A DNA stretch of 64,000 nucleotides, taken from the NCBI RefSeq assembly GCF_000372885.1, contig NZ_KB889967.1, positions 3,733,430-3,797,429 of the forward strand. The letters run 5' to 3'. The stretch is from Methyloversatilis thermotolerans (GTDB lineage: Bacteria > Pseudomonadota > Gammaproteobacteria > Burkholderiales > Rhodocyclaceae). The translations under genes and the position numbers were made by a program. Below are positions 11,414-19,452 of this stretch, in pieces (position 1 is the stretch's first letter; each line of letters starts with the position of its first letter). Below the pieces are notes generated by a model. That model was not told the DNA's origin, did no database searches, and saw nothing but the letters and a program-made list of their open reading frames with translations.

Positions 11414-11432
11414 AACAGCGGGACAGAATCCC
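11414..11432 (-). promoter_or_regulatory. Operator-like dyad upstream of xoxF copy 2
   Basis: On the minus strand this reads GGGA-N5-TCCC-GCTGTT, the same as the site upstream of xoxF copy 1. A TATAAA lies 13 bp downstream. The dyad is about 120 bp before the GTG start, inside the 233-bp gap after mxaL. The rest of that gap (11296-11413) is AT-rich leader and promoter sequence without a gene. Confidence 0.55.
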
Positions 11433-11528
11433 ACAAAAAAAAGACAATTCGCCCTAACGGAGGGGCAAATTCCCGAAAAATGCTGAGTTTACGACGCAGT
11501 GTGGTCCGATCAAGGGGCGGGTGTTACA

Positions 11529-12527
11529 TCATTTGTGGGCAAATAATTGCTGCATAATGAAACGGTCCGGGCGAAATGCCCATGCAAAACACAGCAGTCC
11601 GAGCAGGGCGGGCAGCCAGCCGAGCCGGGTCGGCACCGACTGCGTCCGCGCGAATTCGGCATCGGTCAGTGCCGTGGCCAGCGCTTCCGGGCTGACCAGC
11701 GTGTGATAGTGCAGCCCGGTCTGCGACGCGAGATCCCGCAGATGTGGTGACTTCAGGCTGGACAGATGTTCCGTGCCGCTCGCCCGCCCCTGTTCGACCT
11801 GGCGACCGCTCTCGTCCACCATCGCTTCATTGCCGCCGCTGCTTCCAGCCCGGCCGCGGCTGATCGCATCGGTCTGTGCCACTTCGTCCGCCCGCCAGAA
11901 ACCGAGCGGGCGTCCATCAGGGTCGAATTTCGGAATCGGGCTCAGTGCGCTGCCGCCGGTGCCGACGATCAATCCCTTCACCACGCCCGGCTCACCGTCG
12001 AAGTTCGGACGTATCTTCGGATGCAGCGGCGGCGCTTCGTGACCGTCGGTGACGAACACCAGCGATGGCTTGCCTTCAAGGTCCTTCAGCGTGCGTATCG
12101 ACGAGAACAGCCCTTTGGACACCTCGCTCGCGCCGGCCCAGGACATCTGGCCATCTATATTGGAGAGCGTGGCGAGCAGCTCGTGATAGTTGCTGCATAC
12201 CTCGACCGGCGTCATCAACGCCAGCAGGCGGTATTCGGCGAACACGCCCCAGCCTATCCTGGATCCGCACGGCAGGCTGCGCAGCGCTTCAGCCAGACTG
12301 TGCTTGGCGTAGCTCAGGCGATCCGCCGGTTTGCCGTCGAGCGAATAATCCAGGGTGTTCATGCTCTGCGTGATGTCGAGCACCACCATATGGTCATAGC
12401 TCTTGCCGGGCAGCGGAATAGGCGGTGTGACGGCAGCCAGCGCGAACAGCGCAACCGCGATCGCGAGCGGACGCACTTGCGGGCCACGCAGGCGGGACAG
12501 GAGCTGACGAGCCGACCAGGGGAGCAT
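11529..12527 (-). CDS. mxaL: MxaL-like membrane protein with von Willebrand A domain
   Basis: The 332-residue protein has an N-terminal membrane segment (residues 20-38), a vWA domain and a C-terminal membrane segment (GWLPALLGLLCFAWAF). The MIDAS motif is DITQSMN instead of the classical DxSxS. A later Asp-Gly (VTDGHE) completes the metal site. In methylotrophs MxaL, with MxaA, MxaC and MxaK, is needed for metal insertion into methanol dehydrogenase. The ATG overlaps the mxaK stop as TGATG. It is the last gene of mxaRSACKL; mxaD is not found after it. xoxF copy 2 follows on the same strand. Confidence 0.85.
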   Translation of the reverse strand: MLPWSARQLLSRLRGPQVRPLAIAVALFALAAVTPPIPLPGKSYDHMVVLDITQSMNTLDYSLDGKPADRLSYAKHSLAEALRSLPCGSRIGWGVFAEYRLLALMTPVEVCSNYHELLATLSNIDGQMSWAGASEVSKGLFSSIRTLKDLEGKPSLVFVTDGHEAPPLHPKIRPNFDGEPGVVKGLIVGTGGSALSPIPKFDPDGRPLGFWRADEVAQTDAISRGRAGSSGGNEAMVDESGRQVEQGRASGTEHLSSLKSPHLRDLASQTGLHYHTLVSPEALATALTDAEFARTQSVPTRLGWLPALLGLLCFAWAFRPDRFIMQQLFAHK

Positions 12528-13066
12528 CAGGGCAACCCCAGCGTGAACGCCTTCATCGTGGTGACCGCGCGTTCGCTGTTGTTGGGCAGAGGCGGGCCGT
12601 CCTCGACCGCCGATTCGCGTTCCGGGGCGAGCCGCAGCGCCCGCTCCAGGTTGTACTTGGCATCCCAGTGCGCCGGATTCAGCCGCAGCAGCTCGCGATA
12701 ACTGGTCTTGGCCAGTTCTGCCAGCGGCAGCGACTTGCCTATGCTTTCCGGACCGAACTGCAATGCTTCGCGCAGGTGCAGGTTGCCGAGGTTGTACAGC
12801 ACCGCCTCGCGCAACGCGGCGTCGGCCGTGCGCGACAGTTCCTTGTAGGTGCGCACCGCCGCGTCGTAGTCCTTGCGCGCGGCCAGTGCCTGGGCACGCG
12901 CGAATTCGGCTTCCGGCAAGGCCTGTTCCGCAGCGGCCTCCGATCCGGCATCGACCAGCCGGTTGAATTCGCGCGCCTGGTTCAGCCGCCAGGCTTCCCA
13001 GGCGGCCACCGCAACACTCAGTGCGATGCCGGCGGCGAGCAGCGATGACAGGCTGCGCAGTTTCAT
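12527..13066 (-). CDS. mxaK: MxaK-like protein, membrane anchored with TPR-like helices
   Basis: The 179-residue protein has one N-terminal membrane segment (LAAGIALSVAVAAWEA) and a helical repeat region resembling TPRs (KDYDAAVRTYKELSR; AVLYNLGNLHLREA). It matches the size and position of MxaK between mxaC and mxaL. The start at 13066 overlaps the mxaC stop as ATGA. A much longer open frame continues upstream through mxaC, but it lacks sensible composition there. The assignment rests on gene order and topology more than on motifs. Confidence 0.8.
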   Translation of the reverse strand: MKLRSLSSLLAAGIALSVAVAAWEAWRLNQAREFNRLVDAGSEAAAEQALPEAEFARAQALAARKDYDAAVRTYKELSRTADAALREAVLYNLGNLHLREALQFGPESIGKSLPLAELAKTSYRELLRLNPAHWDAKYNLERALRLAPERESAVEDGPPLPNNSERAVTTMKAFTLGLP

Positions 13067-14091
13067 GACAACGATTCCTCCTTCCACGCGGGGCGCGATG
13101 CCAGCCGCACGAACAGCGCCAGCAGACCGGCCAGCATGGCCAGTGCGAAGCAGGCGGCCGACAACTCCCGACGCGGGATGCGTTCGACGTAATCGAGCGG
13201 CAGGTTCTGCTGCCGGTCCACTTCGGCGACGGCCTGCTTCACCGCTTCCGGGTCGTCCGCCTCGAACGCCTGGTAAGGCACACCGGTGGATTGCAGGAAG
13301 CGGTGCAGGGCGGCTTCCGGCACATTGCCGTCGTTTTCGTTGGCATTCAGTCCAAGGCTGAGCGCCGACCGGATGAACACCCAGTACACCGCCACCCGGT
13401 TGCGTTCCAGTGCGCGCTGGATGCGCTGTCTCATCGCATCGTCGATCTGTGCCGCGCCGTCGGATACCAGCAGGATGATGCGGCTGCCTGAATACGGGCG
13501 CCGGTCGAACAGTTCCGCGCCCGCCAGCAGGGCACGGCCGATATCGGTTTCCGACAGCCCGCGGCCGATGCCGCCGGCGGCGATGCCCGCCTGCACCACT
13601 TCGCCGTGCTGGGTGAAGGGCACCACCGGCATCGGCGCGGAGCTGAACAGCAGCAGCGCGTAGCGGTCTTCCGGGCGGCGTTCGGCGAATTCGCCGAGCA
13701 GGCGGCGCGCGACCTTGCCCTTGGATTCGTGCGATGAATCGATGGCGGGCTGACGCCCCTTGGGTACCAGCGGTTCGTCCATGCTGCGGCTGCGGTCGAG
13801 CACGATGGCGATTTCGGCGCCGCGCCCGGTACGCTGCACTTCGGTGGCCGGCTGGGCCAGGCCCGCCAGCCCCAGTATCGCGGAAAGCATGGCGAGCGCG
13901 GCGGCGATGCGTCCGGTCAGCAGCAGCGCGCTGCCGAGCCGGTCCTGCGGCAGCCAGTCCAGACTGCCGAAAGTGAGCGCATGCCGCCGGCGCGGCCACA
14001 GCGGCAGCAGCGCGAGCGGCAGCAGCAGCAGCCACCACGGCGCGCCGACCTCGAGCGCGCCCGGCCACAATCCGACCGTCAGGCCATTCAT
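13063..14091 (-). CDS. mxaC: MxaC-like membrane protein with von Willebrand A domain (BatA type)
   Basis: The 342-residue protein has N-terminal membrane segments (WWLLLLPLALLPLWP and the following hydrophobic stretch) and a vWA domain with intact MIDAS DRSRSMD. VSDGAAQ supplies further ligands, and a membrane segment lies near the C-terminus. The fold is that of BatA/MxaC proteins. In the mxa system it acts with MxaR, MxaS, MxaA, MxaK and MxaL in metal loading of methanol dehydrogenase. The start at 14091 overlaps the mxaA stop as ATGA, which argues against the longer frame beginning at 14130. Confidence 0.87.
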   Translation of the reverse strand: MNGLTVGLWPGALEVGAPWWLLLLPLALLPLWPRRRHALTFGSLDWLPQDRLGSALLLTGRIAAALAMLSAILGLAGLAQPATEVQRTGRGAEIAIVLDRSRSMDEPLVPKGRQPAIDSSHESKGKVARRLLGEFAERRPEDRYALLLFSSAPMPVVPFTQHGEVVQAGIAAGGIGRGLSETDIGRALLAGAELFDRRPYSGSRIILLVSDGAAQIDDAMRQRIQRALERNRVAVYWVFIRSALSLGLNANENDGNVPEAALHRFLQSTGVPYQAFEADDPEAVKQAVAEVDRQQNLPLDYVERIPRRELSAACFALAMLAGLLALFVRLASRPAWKEESLS

Positions 14092-15188
14092 GCCAGCGCC
14101 TTGCGTTCGAGTCGCGCGGCCCGGGCGCACAGTGCCCGCGCGTCCACGCCCGCCTCGGTGCGGCCGCCGAAGAAGAAGGCCTGGGATGCCGCGAAGAACT
14201 GACGCAATTCCGCCTCCATCGGCGTGAGCCAGGGCGCGCGCGCAAGCAAGAGCCCGACATCGTCGCTGCGGATCACCTGGCCGGCCGTCTCGTCGACCGC
14301 GCGATGCAGGCGTCTCCAGCTCACTTCCGCGTCGTCACGCGTGCGCTTCAGGTCCTGCGTCGCGCGGGCAAAGGGCAGGCTGCGCAGCGCCCACATGCGG
14401 CGTACCGCCAGCAGCAGCAGCCACAGCGCGAGCAGTGCGACGCCGACGGCCAGTGCCGCATTCAGCCGTCGCATCGGCGTGACGGCATCGGCGTGCGGCA
14501 CCGGCAGGTCGGGCCGCATTTCCTCCAGTCCGGCGCGCGCGAGTACGACGGTCGGCGTGAGCGGTGCCACGGTCACCGGCAGTGGCGGCACCTGCAGCCG
14601 CCGCGTGCCGTCGCCGATCGCGAGGTCGAGCGCCGGAAGTTCCAGCGTGCGCAGTTCCTCCGGCACATTCACCACCTGGTATTCGATGCGCAGCCAGCCG
14701 CGACCGGCATCGTCGTGCTCGATCACCGCGGTACGGCGTTCGAACCAGTTGCCGTCGCGTTCCAGCGGCGGCAGTTTGCTCACCGTGACCGGCCGGCCAT
14801 CTGCGTCGAGCGCGATGCGCTGCGCCAGCACATCGCCGATCACATAGCCGAAAGGGCGTGGCGCGATCACATCCGGCGTGATGCCGGCGATCGCCGGCTT
14901 CGCCGCGGCGGGCGGTGCGGCACCGTCGCCGGCCGGCTGCGTCGCGGGCTCCGGTGTCGCCGGCTCGTCGCTCGAGCCGGCGGGCCGGGTGAGGTCCATG
15001 GTCGGCGGGATGACGGCACCGGTCGGCTGCGGCGGTGCGGCGGGCGCGTCGTCGGCCTGCGCTGGCGCGCAACATACGATGGCCAAGGCGGCGCAGCCAG
15101 CGAGCAGGCGCAGCCGCCAGAACGCGCCGGCGCGCTGGGGGGGCGGTACGCGCGACGCCGGAATGAAGGTGTCGGTGGGGCGTTTCAT
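14088..15188 (-). CDS. mxaA: MxaA-like membrane protein
   Basis: The 366-residue protein has an N-terminal signal or anchor (LLAGCAALAIVCCAPAQA), a Pro/Ala-rich linker to about residue 100 and a periplasmic beta-rich domain. One membrane segment follows (LAVGVALLALWLLLLAV, about residues 245-262), then a cytoplasmic helical tail. This matches the layout of MxaA. It lies between mxaS and mxaC, starting 2 bp from the mxaS stop. MxaA is needed for Ca insertion into MxaFI in model methylotrophs. Here only XoxF is present, so it may serve XoxF or an MxaFI encoded elsewhere. Confidence 0.83.
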   Translation of the reverse strand: MKRPTDTFIPASRVPPPQRAGAFWRLRLLAGCAALAIVCCAPAQADDAPAAPPQPTGAVIPPTMDLTRPAGSSDEPATPEPATQPAGDGAAPPAAAKPAIAGITPDVIAPRPFGYVIGDVLAQRIALDADGRPVTVSKLPPLERDGNWFERRTAVIEHDDAGRGWLRIEYQVVNVPEELRTLELPALDLAIGDGTRRLQVPPLPVTVAPLTPTVVLARAGLEEMRPDLPVPHADAVTPMRRLNAALAVGVALLALWLLLLAVRRMWALRSLPFARATQDLKRTRDDAEVSWRRLHRAVDETAGQVIRSDDVGLLLARAPWLTPMEAELRQFFAASQAFFFGGRTEAGVDARALCARAARLERKALA

Positions 15189-15189
15189 G

Positions 15190-16041
15190 TCAGACCGCCT
15201 CGAAGAAATAGCGTGACAGGGCGTCCGGGTCGAACCGGCCCGTCATGAAGAAAGGACGCGCCCCGCGTGCCGAGAAAAGCTGTTCCAGCTCGGCCCTGCG
15301 CCGGGTGAACGATTCCGCCCACCGGCTGCGCACCTGCGGCCGCAGCCACAGTCCCTGGCGCTGACCGGTTTCCGCGTCGCGCAGTTCCATCAGACCGTCG
15401 CCATCCGGGGCACGCGCTTCGAATTCGTCCCACACCACCATGGGCACGACATACGCATGCGACAGCAGGTCGAGCGCGGCCGAGGTCTGCGTCAGCGGAG
15501 CGTGGAAATCCGAAGCCAGAAAGACCAGGGCCTGGCGCCCGGCGATGCGCGCGCACGCTTCCAGTATGCCGGCGGTGGACGGCTGGTCGGCGCGTGCTCC
15601 GGCAAGCGCCTCGGCCATCATCGGGCCGGCGCCACGCGAGTGGGTGGGCGGCCGCATCAGGTCGGTGCGTTCGTGGCGGTCATAGGCCAGCATGCCGAGC
15701 GCGTCCCCGCTGCGAAACACCGAGTCGCCGAGCGCATGGGCGAAGTCCACCAGTCGCGACAGCTTGCTTTCGCTCGAGCCGAAGGTCATCGACGCCGACA
15801 TGTCGACCATCAGATAGACCGGAATGCCGGCGCGCTGGCGGTTCACGCGCACCAGCCAGCGCTGTTCCGGATCGCGCAGGCTGGCGCGCAGATCGAGCCG
15901 GCGCGGATCGGGACGATCGAACAGCGTCTGGTGGGCGATGAATTCCTGCCCGCTGCCGATGCTCGTGCTGCGATGCGCTCCCGGCCGCTGGCCGCTCACC
16001 CGCATCGGGATGCGGTAATGGAAATCGCGTGGAACAGTCAT
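15190..16041 (-). CDS. mxaS: MxaS-like DUF58 protein
   Basis: The 283-residue protein has the DUF58 arrangement: YRIPMR near the N-terminus, then a vWA-like fold with a MIDAS-like DMSASM and a later FLASDF. DUF58 proteins are encoded next to MoxR ATPases and are thought to be their adaptors. The gene lies 15 bp after the mxaR stop and directly before mxaA, the standard mxaRS order. It has no membrane segment, so it is probably cytoplasmic. Confidence 0.87.
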   Translation of the reverse strand: MTVPRDFHYRIPMRVSGQRPGAHRSTSIGSGQEFIAHQTLFDRPDPRRLDLRASLRDPEQRWLVRVNRQRAGIPVYLMVDMSASMTFGSSESKLSRLVDFAHALGDSVFRSGDALGMLAYDRHERTDLMRPPTHSRGAGPMMAEALAGARADQPSTAGILEACARIAGRQALVFLASDFHAPLTQTSAALDLLSHAYVVPMVVWDEFEARAPDGDGLMELRDAETGQRQGLWLRPQVRSRWAESFTRRRAELEQLFSARGARPFFMTGRFDPDALSRYFFEAV

Positions 16042-16055
16042 GCTGCCGACCCGGT

Positions 16056-17075
16056 TCAGGGCGTTGCCACCCGCTCCAGCATCTGCGCGATCAGTGCGTC
16101 CGCCAGTTCGGCGCGGCGCAGCTCATACACCGGAGTGAAGAAGATGCGATGCACCAGGGTGCACGGCAGAACGGTGCGCACATCTTCCGGCACCAGATAG
16201 TCGCGCCCGGCGAACCAGGCGACCACGCGTGCGGCGCGCATGAGCATGCCCATGCCGCGCGGGCTGGCGCCGGCCAGTATCAGGCGCGACATGTCCACGC
16301 CGTCTATCTGCAGGCCGTACTTCACCGGATCGGCGCTGGCCGACCAGATGTCCATCGCATAGCGCTGCAGCGCATCCGAGGCGCTGACCGCGCGCTGCAC
16401 GCTGGCGCCGACCTCGTTCATCTGCATCCAGTCCACCACGCCCGGCGTCACCGTGTCGATCAGCGCATCGCTGTCGTGGAAGCGCGGATCGAACACCAGT
16501 GCGCGGCGGGTTTCGTCGTCCGCCGGGGTGAGCATGCGCAGTTCGAACATGAAGCGGTCGCGCGCGGCGGAGGCCAGTTCGAAGGTTTCTTCCTTCTCGA
16601 CGCGGTTACGGTCGGCGAACACCGTCATGTGCGGGAAGCGGTACTCGCGGTTGAAGGCGGATACCGAGCGTTCGGCCATGGCGCGCAGCAGCAGCGACTG
16701 CACCTGCGGGCGCGCGCGGTTGATTTCGTTGAAGAAGAAGGTGGTGAGTCGCTCGCCGTGGCGCAGCAGCGGACCGGGTTCGATGCGCGGCTTGCCGTCG
16801 CCATCGACATAGGTGTGATAGACGAGGTCGTTGGGCATGAGGTCGACGGTGCCCTCGACGCGCTCGAAGTCGCCGCCGATGGCGCGCGCGAACGCGCGCA
16901 GCACGGTGGTCTTGCCGACGCCGACATCGCCTTCGAGCAGCACGTGACCGCGGGCGAACAGGGCGACATTGATCAGGCGCAGCGTGTCGTCCTGTCCGAC
17001 GACTGCCCGCCTGACTTCCTCTTCCACGCGCAGCGCGAGGCCGCGCCAGTCCTGCAAAGCTTCCTGAGAGAGCAT
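16056..17075 (-). CDS. mxaR: MxaR, MoxR-family AAA+ ATPase
   Basis: The protein has about 339 residues with Walker [10 protein letters not shown], Walker [10 protein letters not shown] and sensor motifs typical of the MoxR subgroup of AAA+ chaperone ATPases. It is the first gene of the mxaRSACKL run and presumably drives metal loading or maturation of methanol dehydrogenase with the vWA proteins MxaS, MxaC and MxaL. I prefer ATG 17075 over the TTG two codons upstream; neither has a strong ribosome-binding site. The gene is divergent from the FKBP gene, leaving a 218-bp shared control region. Confidence 0.9.
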   Translation of the reverse strand: MLSQEALQDWRGLALRVEEEVRRAVVGQDDTLRLINVALFARGHVLLEGDVGVGKTTVLRAFARAIGGDFERVEGTVDLMPNDLVYHTYVDGDGKPRIEPGPLLRHGERLTTFFFNEINRARPQVQSLLLRAMAERSVSAFNREYRFPHMTVFADRNRVEKEETFELASAARDRFMFELRMLTPADDETRRALVFDPRFHDSDALIDTVTPGVVDWMQMNEVGASVQRAVSASDALQRYAMDIWSASADPVKYGLQIDGVDMSRLILAGASPRGMGMLMRAARVVAWFAGRDYLVPEDVRTVLPCTLVHRIFFTPVYELRRAELADALIAQMLERVATP

Positions 17076-17124
17076 TAGCAACGATTCCGGCTCGGTTTAT
17101 GGACGGGAAAACGCGTCGCACAAT

Positions 17125-17144
17125 ACAGGGTTTGTGTCCCCTGT
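17125..17144. promoter_or_regulatory. Dyad in the mxaR / FKBP divergent region
   Basis: A 20-bp inverted repeat ACAGGG-N8-CCCTGT lies about 50 bp upstream of mxaR. It could be an operator for the mxaRSACKL transcript. It resembles, but is not the same as, the GGGA-N5-TCCC dyads before the xoxF genes. Confidence 0.4.
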
Positions 17145-17293
17145 GCATGCTGCAGCGCGGATCGACAACCGGGGCCATTGTCCCGCAGCGGATTCCGGGC
17201 GTCGGGCGGCAGGGCGCGCGCATGCGCCTACACGAAAATCTGTCCGCGGCCGGTACACTGCGCGTTCTGACAGATCACAACCGGGACTTTTCC

Positions 17294-17638
17294 ATGTCTT
17301 CCATCACCACTGAAAGCGGCCTCATCATCGAAGACACCACGCCGGGCACCGGCAACGAAGCGGCGGCCGGTCAGGTCGTGAGCGTGCATTACACCGGCTG
17401 GCTCACCGATGGCCGCAAGTTCGATTCGAGCAAGGATCGCAACCAGCCGTTCAGCTTCCAGCTCGGCGCCGGCCAGGTGATTCGTGGCTGGGACGAAGGT
17501 GTGGCGGGCATGAAGGAAGGCGGCGTGCGCAAGCTCACCATTCCGCCGCAGCTCGGCTACGGCGCCCGCGGGGCTGGCGGCGTCATTCCGCCCAATGCCA
17601 CGCTGGTGTTCGAAGTCGAACTGTTGAGCGCGGGCTGA
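17294..17638 (+). CDS. FKBP-type peptidyl-prolyl cis-trans isomerase
   Basis: The 114-residue single-domain FKBP has the family pattern [34 protein letters not shown] and [11 protein letters not shown]. It has no signal peptide, so it is cytoplasmic. It should catalyse proline isomerisation during protein folding. The ATG at 17294 starts the conserved N-terminus; a longer frame from 17099 covers the promoter region and is not credible. The tamA frame begins directly after its stop codon, so the two may be cotranscribed. Confidence 0.93.
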   Translation: MSSITTESGLIIEDTTPGTGNEAAAGQVVSVHYTGWLTDGRKFDSSKDRNQPFSFQLGAGQVIRGWDEGVAGMKEGGVRKLTIPPQLGYGARGAGGVIPPNATLVFEVELLSAG

Positions 17639-19447
17639 TTGCGCCGGCTGCTGTGTGGAGCGGCGATCGCGCTGCTCCATCTGTTCCCCGTACTTGCAGC
17701 GGCAGCCGACGACCAGACGGCGCAGGCGGTCGGCGCGGAGGTCGAGTCGCCGGACGGCGACGATGCGGACGAGGCGCCCGCCCGCGATTTCGGCCGGCTC
17801 GAACTGGTCGCGCCCGATCTGCCTTCGGATGTGCTTGCCATGCTGAACAGGCATGTGCGTTCGCTCATGCTGCGCGAAGCCGTCGACAGCGAGCGCGCGC
17901 AGCGGCGGGCGGTACGCCGCGTGCGCCGGGAAGCGGCCGAACTGCTGGCAACCGAAGGCTACTTCTCGCCGGCGTTCGAATGGGTGGACGAGCCGCCGGG
18001 GGTACGTATCACGCCCGGGCCGCGCGCCCAGGTCACCTCGGTGCAGTTCCGCTACGACGGCGAACTGGCCGGCGAGGACGAGACGCATGCGCAGCGCCGC
18101 GCCGAGCTCGAGCAGTCCTGGCGCCTGCATGCCGGCCAGCCCTTCCGTCAGGCCGACTGGAGTTCCGCCAAGCAGGCGCTGCTGGACACGCTGACCAGCC
18201 GCGACTACGCGGCGGGTGCCCTGGTCGACAGCCGCGCCGAGGTCGACCCGGACACCGCCGCGGTCGACCTGTCGCTGCACCTGGACAGCGGTCCGGCCTT
18301 CCGTTTCGGCGACATCGAGGCGACCGGGCTGGCGCTGCACGATCTCGATCTGGTCAAGCGCTACAGCACGATCAGGCGCGGTGACCGCTATTCGTCGGAC
18401 GCTCTGCTCGCCTTCGAACGGGCTCTGCTGTCCTCGCCCTATTTCAGTTCGGTGCAGATCAGCACCGATACCGATCCGGCGCATGCCGACGCCGCGCCGG
18501 TCAAGGTGTCGGTCACCGAGGCGGCGTCGCGCCGGCTGTCCTTCGGCGCCGGCCTGAGCAGCAACACCGGCTATCGCGGCGAGGTGGGCTGGTCCGACAA
18601 CAACATCTTCGGCAAGTCCTGGCTGCTCAGCAGCGCGATACGTCTCGAGCAGTTGCGGCAGATCGCCTTCGCCGATGTGATGCTGCCGCCGCAGGAAGAC
18701 GGCTATCGCGACAGCTTCGGCGTGCTGGCGGAGAACGCCGACATCCAGGATCTGATCACGCGGCGGGTGGCCACCAGCGTGGTGCGCGCGCGCCTGAGGG
18801 GCGACACCGAAATCCGCCACTCGCTGACCCTGCAGAAGGAAGAGCGCGAGATCGACGATGTGGTGACCGGCACCCAGCAGTCGCTGGCGCTGAACACCTC
18901 CTGGACCTGGCGCCGCGTCGATGACCTGTTCAATCCGCGCACCGGCTGGGTGGTGAATGCGCAGATCGGTGGCGGCGTGAAGGCACTGCTGTCCGATGCC
19001 AATTTCCTGCGCGGCTATCTGAAGGCGCAATGGTTCATTCCGGTCGGACAGCGCGACCAGATCATCCTGCGCGGCGAGGTCGGCCTCACCGGCGGCGCCA
19101 TCGGCGCCATCCCGCAGGACTTCCTGTTCCGTACCGGCGGGTCCACCACGGTGCGCGGTTACGACTATCTCGAACTGGGCGTGCGCGAAGGCAGCGCCAT
19201 CGTCGGTGGCCGCGCCCTCGGTGTGGCCAGCATCGAGTATGTGCACTGGAACACGCCGCAGTGGGGCGGCGCAGTCTTCGTCGACGCCGGCGATGCCGCC
19301 AGCAGCCGCGAGGACTTCAAACCGGCGGTGGGCTATGGCGCCGGCGTGCGCTGGCGATCACCGGCCGGGCCGATCGCCTTCGATATCGCCTACGGCGAGC
19401 GCGAACGTCAGTGGCGCCCCCATTTCTCGCTGTCCATCGCCTTCTGA
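17639..19447 (+). CDS. tamA: Translocation and assembly module subunit TamA (Omp85 family)
   Basis: The 602-residue protein has a signal peptide (IALLHLFPVLAAAA), an N-terminal half with POTRA-like domains and a C-terminal beta-barrel of the Omp85/BamA family. Barrel features include SFGAGLSSNTGYRGEVGW and a C-terminal FSLSIAF with final Phe. The start appears to be TTG 17639, immediately after the FKBP TGA; no ATG fits before the signal peptide. TamA sits in the outer membrane and works with TamB (next gene) in outer membrane protein or lipid transport. Confidence 0.92.
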   Translation: MRRLLCGAAIALLHLFPVLAAAADDQTAQAVGAEVESPDGDDADEAPARDFGRLELVAPDLPSDVLAMLNRHVRSLMLREAVDSERAQRRAVRRVRREAAELLATEGYFSPAFEWVDEPPGVRITPGPRAQVTSVQFRYDGELAGEDETHAQRRAELEQSWRLHAGQPFRQADWSSAKQALLDTLTSRDYAAGALVDSRAEVDPDTAAVDLSLHLDSGPAFRFGDIEATGLALHDLDLVKRYSTIRRGDRYSSDALLAFERALLSSPYFSSVQISTDTDPAHADAAPVKVSVTEAASRRLSFGAGLSSNTGYRGEVGWSDNNIFGKSWLLSSAIRLEQLRQIAFADVMLPPQEDGYRDSFGVLAENADIQDLITRRVATSVVRARLRGDTEIRHSLTLQKEEREIDDVVTGTQQSLALNTSWTWRRVDDLFNPRTGWVVNAQIGGGVKALLSDANFLRGYLKAQWFIPVGQRDQIILRGEVGLTGGAIGAIPQDFLFRTGGSTTVRGYDYLELGVREGSAIVGGRALGVASIEYVHWNTPQWGGAVFVDAGDAASSREDFKPAVGYGAGVRWRSPAGPIAFDIAYGERERQWRPHFSLSIAF

Positions 19448-19452
19448 TCCAC

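Noticed and set aside
12527-14260. 577-codon frame as one protein
   Set aside because: Only its last 179 codons (mxaK) look like protein. The rest overlaps mxaC in another frame with very Arg-rich composition.
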